DNA of 32,545 bases from Oscillospiraceae bacterium. GTDB lineage: Bacteria > Bacillota > Clostridia > Oscillospirales > Oscillospiraceae. The position numbers and the translations under genes were made by a program. The DNA lies in contig WQUY01000024.1 in the NCBI GenBank assembly GCA_009781855.1, positions 1-32,545 of the forward strand, written 5' to 3'. Shown here one piece after another: positions 8,501 to 15,300 of the stretch (the first letter of the stretch is position 1; the number at the start of each line of letters is the position of its first letter). The notes beneath the pieces were generated by a model. That model saw only the letters and a program-made list of their open reading frames with translations, did not search any database and was not told the DNA's origin.

Positions 8501-10347
8501 TCAATATGAGCGGCGACGCAGCGATCAACGGCAACGATGCAAGGTTTGGCGGTGGCGTGAGTATGAGCGGTGCCAGCGAGTTCAACATGAGTGGCAACAC
8601 AACGATCAATGACAACGATGCCAGCAGTGGCGGCGGTGTACATGTGAGCAATCGGAACAGCACGTTCAACATGAGCGGCGGCACAATCAGCGGAAACGAT
8701 GTGAGTTTGTCCGGTGGAGGCGTGGTTACAAGCGGTGAGTTCAACATGAGCGGCACTGCGGTGATCAACGGCAACACGGCGGACAACGGTGCCGGCGTGG
8801 TGATCAGTCACCAAGGCGAGTTCAACATGAGCGGTGGCACGATGAGCGGCAACATAGCCGAGTATTACGGCGGCGGCGTGGATGTGGGCGGAAGCGGCGC
8901 GCATATCGGCGGCGGCACGTTCAACATGACCGGCGGTGTGATCAGCAATAACGATGCGCCCCTCGGCGGCGGCGTGTTTGTATGGCCTTGGGGTGGCGGT
9001 TCGGCTCACATTTCGGACACTGCACAGATCATAAACAATACGGCGCAGCACGGCGGCGGCCTATGGGTTCAAGAAGACCAACGTCAAACCCGTTTGACGA
9101 TTGCCTCCCCTGCGGTATTCAATGGCAACGTAGCGCTTGCCGGAGTATTCAACTATGGATTGGCAGACGGTCTGGCGAATTATACGAACATCAGATGGCA
9201 GGGTTATGCAACCGGCCAAAACAGCATCCTCGGCAGCCATTTGTTGAATAACTATGACATCAATAATGATGTTCATAATCCGGATGACCTTGTCGTGACG
9301 TTCGTAGGCAATGGCGGTACGGTTTACAATGCGCCCCAACATTCGTTCATGGTAGCTGACGGCACAGTCCTCAGCACAGGACAAATCCCTGCGCTACCGA
9401 ATGTAGCCAGAACCGGACACACGTTCTTGGGCTGGTCTGAAACAGCGACGGCCGGGTCTGCACTGGTAACTGACTGGAGTTTCGCGATTACGCAAAACAG
9501 GACATTCTATGCGCAGTGGACACCAACAGGCGGCGGCAACAATAATGGCGGCAATGGATCCAATGGAGGATCCGGCAGCGGCGGTGGTGGCGGCACCACA
9601 GTGATTCAAGACGAAGACGTACCATTGGCAGAAATCCATAGCCACTTTGCGTACCTGATTGGTTACGAAGATGGCACGGTACGTCCAAGAAACAACATCA
9701 CAAGAGCAGAAATCGCAACGATATTCTTCAGACTTATGCCTGATGGCGATAGAGCAAGCCATTGGAGTCAGACGAACCCATACTCGGATGTGGCACTTGC
9801 GCAGTGGTTTAACAATGCGGTGTCCACAACGACAAACGCAGACATGTTCATCGGCTTCCCGGACGGAACATTCCGGCCGAACAGTGCGATCACGAGAGCA
9901 GAGCTTGCTGCCGTTATTGCCCGAATGATGGGCGTTACAAATAGTGGCGACCCAATGTTCAATGACATCGATGGCCATTGGGCGCAAGGGTATATCAATG
10001 CCGCAGCCCAAAATGGATGGGCTGTCGGATACGAGGGACTTGGCGGGCGTTTCCTGCCAAATCAACCGATCACCAGAGCAGAAGCGGCAGCAATGATCAA
10101 CCGTGCGTTTGATCGTTTACCGGAGAGCGCGGAAGATCTGTTGCCCGGCATGCTCACATGGCCTGACAATGCAAACCCGAATGCATGGTACTACCTGTAC
10201 ATTCAGGAAGCAACCAATTCGCATACCTATGTGATGAAAGCAAACGGAGTCAATGAGACTTGGGAAGAGCTAATTCAGACAAGGCCTTGGGCTTTGCTGG
10301 AGAGGCCCGGTTCCAGGCCGGAAGATATTTTCCGAACACAAAATTAA
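2515..10347 (+). CDS. Giant secreted SLH surface protein with Pmp-like beta-helix repeats
   Basis: A 2610-residue exported protein. GGAGAG at 2501-2506 supports the ATG. Residues 1-36 are a signal peptide (basic start, then LAISMLVCVAMLTSLITPIDA). Residues about 50-240 are rich in Cys and His, with repeated HxHxxxC or HxxxC units. Three right-handed beta-helix blocks follow (about 360-839, 1102-1339 and 1524-2182), made of roughly 25-residue units of the type FTMTGGTISGNTA..GGGV; I count about 50 GGG(V/I/L) motifs. Two copies of a separate module (ERDW(L/I)RL.NAI ... VEAAAG or IEAAAG ... LDG) lie between blocks at about 976-1096 and 1401-1519. InlB-type repeats are at about 901-969 and 2259-2337. 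A Gly/Asn/Ser linker leads to three SLH domains (about 2376-2535), each with ITRAE. SLH domains bind secondary wall polymer, so the protein should coat the cell as an adhesin-like fibre. The ligand is unknown. Confidence 0.92.
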   Translation: MKNKQQKGKRGIKRLAISMLVCVAMLTSLITPIDALSDTSGVSIDNVVQLCDHIHGPECYAVPEGHTCSEATGCLPVFPTKTITVPHVHDEDCFEQVLVSGYEHGDECWEEQTTQICGMEEGDGEVVEHTSGYNHNEGCFDEEGGIICDQNEMVGEMVIVTPGHIHTDACFETTLVLICDQDELPAVFEQGDLICGLEQGTEVEVEVTDYDAEPISWICGALERVCEHRDCVFGEPCLAVTTPMMAPVAIAPLGAVPTWADATHFAGNDTELRNIISGAASGETRVIGITNSFNVGNNAQPVVDRNIEIPAGITIILVAENAVELPVATSLLAGWRHFVVYGELTLTDGITLIGGTGNQAGGGVQVNGGGTLNMYGGTISRGSPVATPSNMHPGGGVYVRDNGMFNMHGGEISAGWGYRGGGVYVQGGTFTMHDGEIIGNTAAWGSGVYVNNSGTFTMHDGTISDNTFSSNPGNRGGGVAVRGGSAFTMNGGAISDNNVESGGRGGGVYVNNSTFTMTDGEIIGHTLGGSGRSSSGGGVSVWNNGEFTMTGGTISDNTIFGGSSIGGVSLSGGGVQVWDSTFTMTDGEISGNTVRTSGNGGGVQVVRGEFTMNAGSIINDNTANGGGGVHVSNESTFAMNGGEINGNTNVGRLHHGGGVTIASDSTFTMHDGVISGNTTGSHGGGVYVTGDSAFTMHDGVISGNTAESDTINNGGGGGVNIMNGTFTMHDGVISDNRTENNGDGGGVFLRNASAFTMHDGVISGNHGRHGGGVHLEAGSTLMMHDGVISGNTTRGTGVGGGVNVVSGMFTMENGTISGNEAHNGGGIFLPLSSRANPTLFSISDTVVFYGNVARSGAFDHGIANRGIGTYAHVLWAGENSIPGTHLLNNFDVLYSHTPITVRTVTFNAQGGTPTPPPQSGLSGFFTTVPNPAPELTDHTLVGWRLSGATTNFDFANTPITSNITLYAEWELAGSGTERDWLRLSNAINTTTPSPANIVIHPAGTNGGADWTDGNTFNLVIQDTDRPDDNTIVTMPITGTWHRIPVSRAVTVEAAAGEDIVLQKAVESNLRHFNVGTANGNLTIGRAGSTGTLIIDGVSDVGGIGGGISVMHDSSLILQNGSVIRNNMVASGGGGVIADNGGHVTMHSGSEISGNTVDSGGGGVQLDWTSTLTMHGGTISGNTTNSTGGGGVHLIGGFNSTFTMYDGLISDNSGGGVSVGMRRAQSVPTFTMYDGTISGNTAVHGAGVNSNGVFNMRGGIISGNIASGFGGGVSAGGSPLLSGEFEMTGGTISGNTAANGGGVSTGNFTMTGGTISSNTAVNGGGISIQEASRGNLTIASAAVFHSNVATAGRGDYGLTAGLAAYPNIRWQGYATGGNSTMPIVSHLLNNFDINHTPFPHTAERDWIRLNNAIQNPDVARIIIHPASASGVTEGQVGDVFNLVIQDAGQTDNIVTVPTPGTTEWSPHVIAVSHAVTIEAAAGANIGLLMDATGRHFRVQGGDFTIGNAGSTGVLTLDGQAVVNTTHRGGLVVLDGTLNMHDGAVITNSNGGVDVNVNATFTMTGGYIIDNIKVNEGGGVVVYNGGIFNMSGGVISGNTSGKGGGVAVWTDGEFTMTGGTISDNGAANGGGVTVWEGGIFTMTGGVIADNTATETGGGVYVGIGGSTFNISGNAVISGNEATWGGGVTVDTDSEFIMSGGTISGNEATQRGGGVHIVSAEFTMTGGEITGNTAVFWGGGVVVDSASEFTMSGGTISDNTARQGGGVWVNNSEFNMSGTAEITGNEAVIIASSGGSGGGVFIIAGATFDMSGGTISGNEANGGGGVFMNFADFEMTGGTISDNEANHGGGVAVRGPFTMSGGTISGNEANFQGGGVLVDGGGDFEMTGGTISGNEATQRGGGVYVNLTGAFEMSGDAVISGNTANMNGGGVFTRDEFTMTGGEISGNTASSNSSRGGGVYVSNTTFEMTGGTISGNEVTRFNGGSGGFGGGVNLSGSEFNMSGDAAINGNDARFGGGVSMSGASEFNMSGNTTINDNDASSGGGVHVSNRNSTFNMSGGTISGNDVSLSGGGVVTSGEFNMSGTAVINGNTADNGAGVVISHQGEFNMSGGTMSGNIAEYYGGGVDVGGSGAHIGGGTFNMTGGVISNNDAPLGGGVFVWPWGGGSAHISDTAQIINNTAQHGGGLWVQEDQRQTRLTIASPAVFNGNVALAGVFNYGLADGLANYTNIRWQGYATGQNSILGSHLLNNYDINNDVHNPDDLVVTFVGNGGTVYNAPQHSFMVADGTVLSTGQIPALPNVARTGHTFLGWSETATAGSALVTDWSFAITQNRTFYAQWTPTGGGNNNGGNGSNGGSGSGGGGGTTVIQDEDVPLAEIHSHFAYLIGYEDGTVRPRNNITRAEIATIFFRLMPDGDRASHWSQTNPYSDVALAQWFNNAVSTTTNADMFIGFPDGTFRPNSAITRAELAAVIARMMGVTNSGDPMFNDIDGHWAQGYINAAAQNGWAVGYEGLGGRFLPNQPITRAEAAAMINRAFDRLPESAEDLLPGMLTWPDNANPNAWYYLYIQEATNSHTYVMKANGVNETWEELIQTRPWALLERPGSRPEDIFRTQN
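3595..5010 (+). repeat. Beta-helix repeat block 1 (Pmp-like)
   Basis: About 17 in-frame units of roughly 75-90 bases, each coding for F(T/N)M.(G/D)G.I(S/I).N then GGGV.V. The DNA is diverged enough that the units are not exact tandem copies. The spacing of GGG(V) and ISGN resembles the GGA(I/V/L) and FxxN motifs of chlamydial polymorphic membrane proteins, suggesting a stacked right-handed beta-helix. Confidence 0.75.
5824..6500 (+). repeat. Beta-helix repeat block 2
   Basis: About nine further units of the same GGGV/ISGN type, bounded on both sides by the ERDW...AAAG...LDG module. It is the shortest of the three blocks. Confidence 0.7.
7090..9065 (+). repeat. Beta-helix repeat block 3
   Basis: About 24 units, the most regular block, dominated by EFTMSGGTISGN and EFNMSG variants with GGGV turns. 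It ends with a capping segment (LTIASPAVFNGNVA...NIRWQGYATG) that also closes block 2 in similar form. Confidence 0.72.
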
Positions 10348-10453
10348 ACAAGGATAATGGTATATCATTTAAACGAAAATCAATACTTTCGATGTAAAAT
10401 GAAAAATAATTGCCCCAATTTTTAAAAAAAATTAAAAATCCAATAGAGGTTCT

Positions 10454-10484
10454 CCGAACACCAGCCCTATAAGTAAGTATAGGG
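10454..10484 (+). promoter_or_regulatory. Conserved CCGAACA plus palindrome leader of regulator pair 1
   Basis: CCGAACA (10454-10460) is followed by the perfect inverted repeat CCCTATA (10465-10471), loop AGTAAG, TATAGGG (10478-10484). The same arrangement with the same spacing precedes the second regulator pair at 31979-32011. GAAC is a common core of ECF sigma -35 elements, and TATA lies 17 bases after CGAACA, so this may be an autoregulated ECF promoter; alternatively the palindrome may be an operator or an RNA hairpin. The rest of 10348-10518 is AT-rich and holds no gene or convincing terminator. Confidence 0.5.
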
Positions 10485-10518
10485 GAAAAATATCAACTGG
10501 TGAAAGGAGGACTTTCTA

Positions 10519-10890
10519 TTGAATGGGGCAAACAGCGGAAGGCAACCGCTTCAATTACCGATGCGGATCGAGATGCCCGAAGTACCAAGGGTCTTTATAG
10601 ATCGGGGAAAAGTGAAGCTCGCATTATGCCATATCGCAAAAGATTTTAGACACGAAGAACAACAGGCGCTATACTTTTACTGTTTTTTGAACAAACCGAT
10701 CAGTGAAATTGCAGAAAAAGTTGGGTTATCTCAAGCCCATGTTGTAAGCGTGCTAATGCTTTATTCGGAAAGGCTGACAGACAAGCTCGACCTTTTCAAA
10801 AAAGCTTTGCCCTACGATGCCAACGACGTATTACCGGTCAGCGAAATACTGTTGCAATGCCAAAACGGAAATCTGACCTGCGTCAAGTGA
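10519..10890 (+). CDS. Small sigma-70 region 4-like HTH protein (copy 1)
   Basis: A 123-residue cytoplasmic protein. The start is a TTG, chosen because AAAGGAGG at 10503-10510 sits eight bases upstream and because the homologous gene at 32040 has the same TTG context. Residues about 46-90 form a sigma region 4-like helix-turn-helix (EEQQALYFYCFLNKPISEIA, then KVGLSQAHVVSVLMLYSERL); no region 2 is visible, so alone it should not act as a full sigma factor. It lies 32 bases before a membrane-tethered ECF sigma factor and is almost certainly cotranscribed with it. It may be a DNA-binding co-regulator, an anti-sigma-like partner, or a split sigma subunit. A close paralogue at 32040-32411 has identical length. 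I do not know a named family. Confidence 0.8.
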   Translation: MNGANSGRQPLQLPMRIEMPEVPRVFIDRGKVKLALCHIAKDFRHEEQQALYFYCFLNKPISEIAEKVGLSQAHVVSVLMLYSERLTDKLDLFKKALPYDANDVLPVSEILLQCQNGNLTCVK

Positions 10891-10922
10891 GCAATCATGA
10901 AAAAATTGGAGAGAGAATAAAC

Positions 10923-12233
10923 ATGTCTACAGTGAACGGCGATTACAAAGATTTTGACAACTTAATCGAACAGTTAAACAATGGTGACCCCGGCGCTTTT
11001 GAAGAAATCTACAAAAGATGCAGCAGCTCCATTGCTTTCCTATGTCAAAAATTCTGCGACACCAAAGAAGACGCGGAAGAGGTTGTGCAAGACACGTTTG
11101 TCATTGCTTACAAAAAAGCAGCTGAGCTGAGGGGCGATACACTCTTGGCATACTTGCGAAAAATCGCGGTTCGCGAATGTTTCCGCAAGCGCGATAAGAA
11201 CACTTATCGCTATGAGTACCTTGTGTATTCGGATAAGCCGACTGAAGATCATCCCGAGCTTGATGAAAGCTTGTTGCCCGAGGAGGCGCTGCAAAACAAA
11301 GAGCGCCAAGATGAGCTTTTTCGGATCATCAATGAGCTTCCCAAAAATCGGCGGGAAATGATTTATCTGTACTACTATGCAGACATCAACACAGAAGAAA
11401 TTGCTCGTTTATACGACTGTACGAATTCCACGGTGTACAATACATTGTCTGCGGCCAGAAGCACGATCAAAAGCAAACTGGACGGTGAGGACAGGAAGGC
11501 CACGAAAGTCACGGCATTTGCACCGCTTGGCGCATTGTTCTTGGTGGAAGAGCAAGTCTTTGCCGCAAGCTATGTAAGCGCGGCAGCCCCAAGTATTGTG
11601 GGTGCGGTCGTTGCAGGAGCAGCAAAATCAACAACAGGTTATATCATTGCGACATGTGTAGCAGTTTGTGTCGCATCTGTAGCGGCATTCGTTGCGTTAC
11701 AGCCGGCCGAACCGGATTATGTTTACGAGCCGACTTATGAAATATATGCTCCTGTTACAGAAGAGGTTGCAGAAGAAGACATCATAGAAGAAATACAGCG
11801 ACCTGAACCCGGAGAAGAACGACCCGCACAAGCCGAAAGACCGGAAGAAATGCCCGAACCGGCAGATGAGCCGGAGCAGGCAGAAGTGCCGGAGCCACCG
11901 GTAGACGCTGAGCCTGACGAGCCGGAGACGGAGCCGATTCCGGAACCGATTGACAGAACACCGGAAATCTTAGCGGCGCTTGCAGGTGCAACGACATACG
12001 GGGACATCAATAACATCATTGCCCGTTATGGATTTGTGCGTGTGACGCAAGTAAGAAGTACCACAGAACAAGAGCTGTACAACTTTTATGCACTCAACGA
12101 AGGCAGTGGAGAAATTCTGGTGGGCGTAGGGATCTATGAAGACAGCAGGCCGACACACATTCGGTTTGAACATTTTTACAACAGACAAAGACCTACACTT
12201 GTCATCGGCCTGATGGATTGGATGTATAGATGA
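10923..12233 (+). CDS. ECF sigma factor with C-terminal membrane anchor and outer domain
   Basis: A 436-residue protein. The ATG at 10923 is chosen over an upstream in-frame ATG at 10857 because GGAGAG (10908-10913) fits and because the second copy starts at the equivalent ATG. Residues about 10-92 are sigma region 2 (AFEEIYKRCSSSIAFLCQKF, AEEVVQDTFVIAYKK), and 125-187 region 4 (LPKNRREMIYLYYYADINTE, then EEIARLYDCTNSTVYNTLSA). Residues about 240-260 are a transmembrane helix (YIIATCVAVCVASVAAFVAL). A Pro/Glu-rich stretch (about 278-345) and a short C-terminal domain of about 90 residues follow, probably outside the membrane. Ordinary ECF factors end after region 4 at about 160-200 residues, so this one is tethered and might need proteolysis or a ligand to act. 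The stop overlaps an ATG (ATGA at 12230-12233), and the InlB/SLH gene follows. Confidence 0.87.
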   Translation: MSTVNGDYKDFDNLIEQLNNGDPGAFEEIYKRCSSSIAFLCQKFCDTKEDAEEVVQDTFVIAYKKAAELRGDTLLAYLRKIAVRECFRKRDKNTYRYEYLVYSDKPTEDHPELDESLLPEEALQNKERQDELFRIINELPKNRREMIYLYYYADINTEEIARLYDCTNSTVYNTLSAARSTIKSKLDGEDRKATKVTAFAPLGALFLVEEQVFAASYVSAAAPSIVGAVVAGAAKSTTGYIIATCVAVCVASVAAFVALQPAEPDYVYEPTYEIYAPVTEEVAEEDIIEEIQRPEPGEERPAQAERPEEMPEPADEPEQAEVPEPPVDAEPDEPETEPIPEPIDRTPEILAALAGATTYGDINNIIARYGFVRVTQVRSTTEQELYNFYALNEGSGEILVGVGIYEDSRPTHIRFEHFYNRQRPTLVIGLMDWMYR

Positions 12234-12313
12234 CACAACGAAAAGAACCCCTTAATCGGGTTGATATAGATAACAAAATTTTAACAAAAGCATTTAACAA
12301 AGGAGAGGCTGAT

Positions 12314-15300
12314 ATGAATCAGAACAAACGAGACAAAAGACCAAAAGCGAAGAAAATGATAAGCATGCTAGTGGTATTCTTGATGCTCTTTGGTATATTT
12401 GCTCCGGCTGCGGCTTTGACAAATGACGTGGACGCAGAAGGATCACTTTATGAAAACCAAGATGTTTTTGTGACAGGGGAGTATTCATACGAGTACGCAT
12501 ATGAGTATGGAAATAGTGAGTATGAGGGCTATGGATATACATACGAGCCGAAACAAGAGGAAGAAGCCCCGGTACCGACAGGCGATGTGTCACAGGGATA
12601 CATCACACCGATGCCGGCGGGGATTGTAAGAGTAGACTTCGACCTTGCCGGCGGTTCTTGGGAGGCCAGTGTTGGCTTTCCGGGGCATGCGTATATAGGG
12701 ATAGACACCCCGATCGCAGACATCACCAGCGCGATGCTTGGCTCTGCATGGGAAGCCCCTGCCGGGTCAGGTGCATCATTTGGCGGCTGGAGCGCCCCCG
12801 GTGGAGCAACCGCGATAACAGAAGCGACGACCCTTACTGCGACATGGAATGTACAAGTCGTATTTTCACCAAGTATCTATCTGCCGGGCAGTCCCGTTAA
12901 CTTAATGATTCCGCTGAACAGCAGTCTTGAAGACAATGGAATAACCCTACCCGGCGCACCTGCAGACAGGCCGGGACATACTTTCCTGGGCTGGTTTGAC
13001 CAAGCGTACTCGGGTGAAATTGTAGTCACACCACCGGGACCGGGGCAACGGTTTACCGCGGACACAACAGCAACAGCGGTAACAGTTCTTTTCCCAAGAT
13101 GGACAGAAGCAGCGCCGATTGAATTTTCAACGATGTTGGTCAGACTCAATATTACGGATGGCATACAGGCCGGCGGTGTCAGCGCACCGGAAAGGCGTGC
13201 CCATTACTATTTTGCCATTGCAGAAGATGGTACGATCAGGTCTCTTGCTGCGTCTGCCGGTTCACCATATTATTTGAATCGCGTAGACAATGGCAATCCT
13301 GCATCACCTCAACTGAGAGCACACAACCTAATGGAAGGGCCCCAAGCTCGCCATCAAGGCCTTGATCCAAACAGTTTGGCGACCAGTGCCCAGCCAAACA
13401 ACATCGCTTGGGAAGAGTGGTTTACACTACCGAACGGACAGGGGTGGGCACCATTTAGAGTGCCTACTGCACCGAACAATGCGACGCTCAACACGTTGTT
13501 TGACGATTGGGCTGTATATGACCCTGTTTCGGGTATGTACATCGTAGAACTTTACGCAAACTGGATGCATCGTGTACATTTTCATGAAAATCCACGTCCT
13601 ACGCAACCGGGATCAGGCGCTTTTTACAGCTACGATCAGGTCAGCATTCGAGTGGCAGATGCCGGGGGCAACATTGCAAATAACGCGATGATGCCAATCA
13701 GCCCGAGTGTCCACAATGGCATAGACCTCCTCACATTGCCACCGGATCCGGTTGTAGAGGGCAGAACATTTTTAGGCTGGTACACAGTTCCGGTTTTAAG
13801 AGTGGATGGCGTAGACTGGATCAATGAGCAACCACAAATCCCTAACCCCAATGGTCCGGGGACGATCGATCATCCTTTCATACTCAACACAGTCGCGCCG
13901 AATGCGATCCTGATTGCCAACGGAGCAGATCCGGCAAACCCTGTACCGGTCGCATTTAACGAAAATTCTCCGATCAACAACAGTATGATTGTGTTCGCCG
14001 CATGGGAAGTGCATTCGGTTATCGAAATAACATTTGAGGCAAATGGCGGAACATTCCAGAATGGCGATACAAGCATGGTCAGGGTACCAAATCCGATCTC
14101 TGCACGTCTTTCTTGGAGCGAGCCGGAATACCGTACGATTCATCGTACGCCGCCAATCCCGAGCAAGCCGGGGCATGTCTTTATGGGCTGGTTTCCCACA
14201 CCAAATGTGACAGGCCATACGATCAACGATGGCTTATTAGCCGACATGTGGCTTTGGCACACGCAATATACGGCCAGTGCAACGTACTACGCAAGATGGG
14301 TACCGGCTGTGCGTGTGAATCTATGGCATGACGCGCCGGCAGGCGTAAATGACGTAGATGCCGGTGGTCCACCGGGAGCCTTTCGATACATTGCAGCAGG
14401 ATATACATTCAGACAACAGACACAAATCATGAGCAGATCAACCGGTGTGAACGGCACTGCGAACGTTTTTCGTGATAGTAACCATATAATGACCAACATG
14501 ACACCAACCGTCTCCGGTGGTACTCGTGCCGGTTTTCACAGAATTACGGACTTCGATCGCCACCGCGGAAGCAACATCGCCGGTATATCTGCGGGCACAG
14601 CCACGACATCTGCCAGTACAGGCATATTTACGACAGAACGAGGCTCACATGGCGACCTGTTCCATCTCGATACCATCGTATCCGGTCCGGGGCCGGTCGA
14701 CCTGTATAGTGCTTGGGCGAGCCAAATCACATTTAACAACAACCAAATGTCTTTCGGTGGTTCTGTCAATACAATGTCAGGCAACCGTTGGGTTACGGCC
14801 AACGCGTCTTTTGCAGACAATCGGATGCAGCCTTTTAGTGTCATGCGGCCAAATCCAAATGGTGCGGCACTTGTCAGTGTGAGCGGAAGCTATGTCTTCC
14901 TTTCAAGTGCAAATTTTAATTTTGTACAGTCACCAAATATTAACCCTGTGGGTCAAGTATTTGTCGGCTGGAACTTTGCAGCAGACGGCTCCGGAGAGTG
15001 GTTTACCGAAAATACAAATACCTCCGGCAATCAAACGGTCTTTGCGATCTGGTCAGACGGCCTTGTATTTGATGTCGGCCTTGCAGGAGACGACGTCGTT
15101 TGGGCTGAAGACAGAGTAAGAGAAAATCTTGACGTGGGACAACCCGTACCAAACTTCCCTGCTTTGGGCAGTTCCCTTGCGCCGACATGGCCGGGCAACG
15201 GTTTCCGCGGCTGGAACACGCAAGCGGACGGACAAGGAGACTGGGTAAACAGCAGCCATACATTTATAGAGCCATTAACGCTTTATGCAATGTGGAGCGG

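Noticed and set aside
6796-9051. A 751-codon open frame on the minus strand.
   Set aside because: It lies wholly inside the beta-helix repeats of the giant surface gene; repeated GGC and GGT codons suppress stops on the other strand. The translation is a low-complexity echo (AAxHxE units) without a start site or Shine-Dalgarno signal of note.
3595-9065. The regular repeat spacing was considered as a CRISPR array.
   Set aside because: The repeats are in frame, coding and imperfect, and there are no unique spacers or cas genes.
10368-10400. Weak inverted repeats after the giant surface gene, considered as a terminator.
   Set aside because: The stems are short, AT-rich and have unequal internal loops, with no clean T-run.
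10857-10922. An upstream in-frame ATG extending the ECF sigma factor by 22 residues.
   Set aside because: It overlaps the end of the small HTH gene, has no Shine-Dalgarno site, and the second copy starts at the equivalent of 10923.
12246-12262. Inverted repeat AACCC-n7-GGGTT after the sigma factor stop, considered as a terminator.
   Set aside because: The stem has only five pairs and no T-run follows; read-through into the InlB/SLH gene is more likely.
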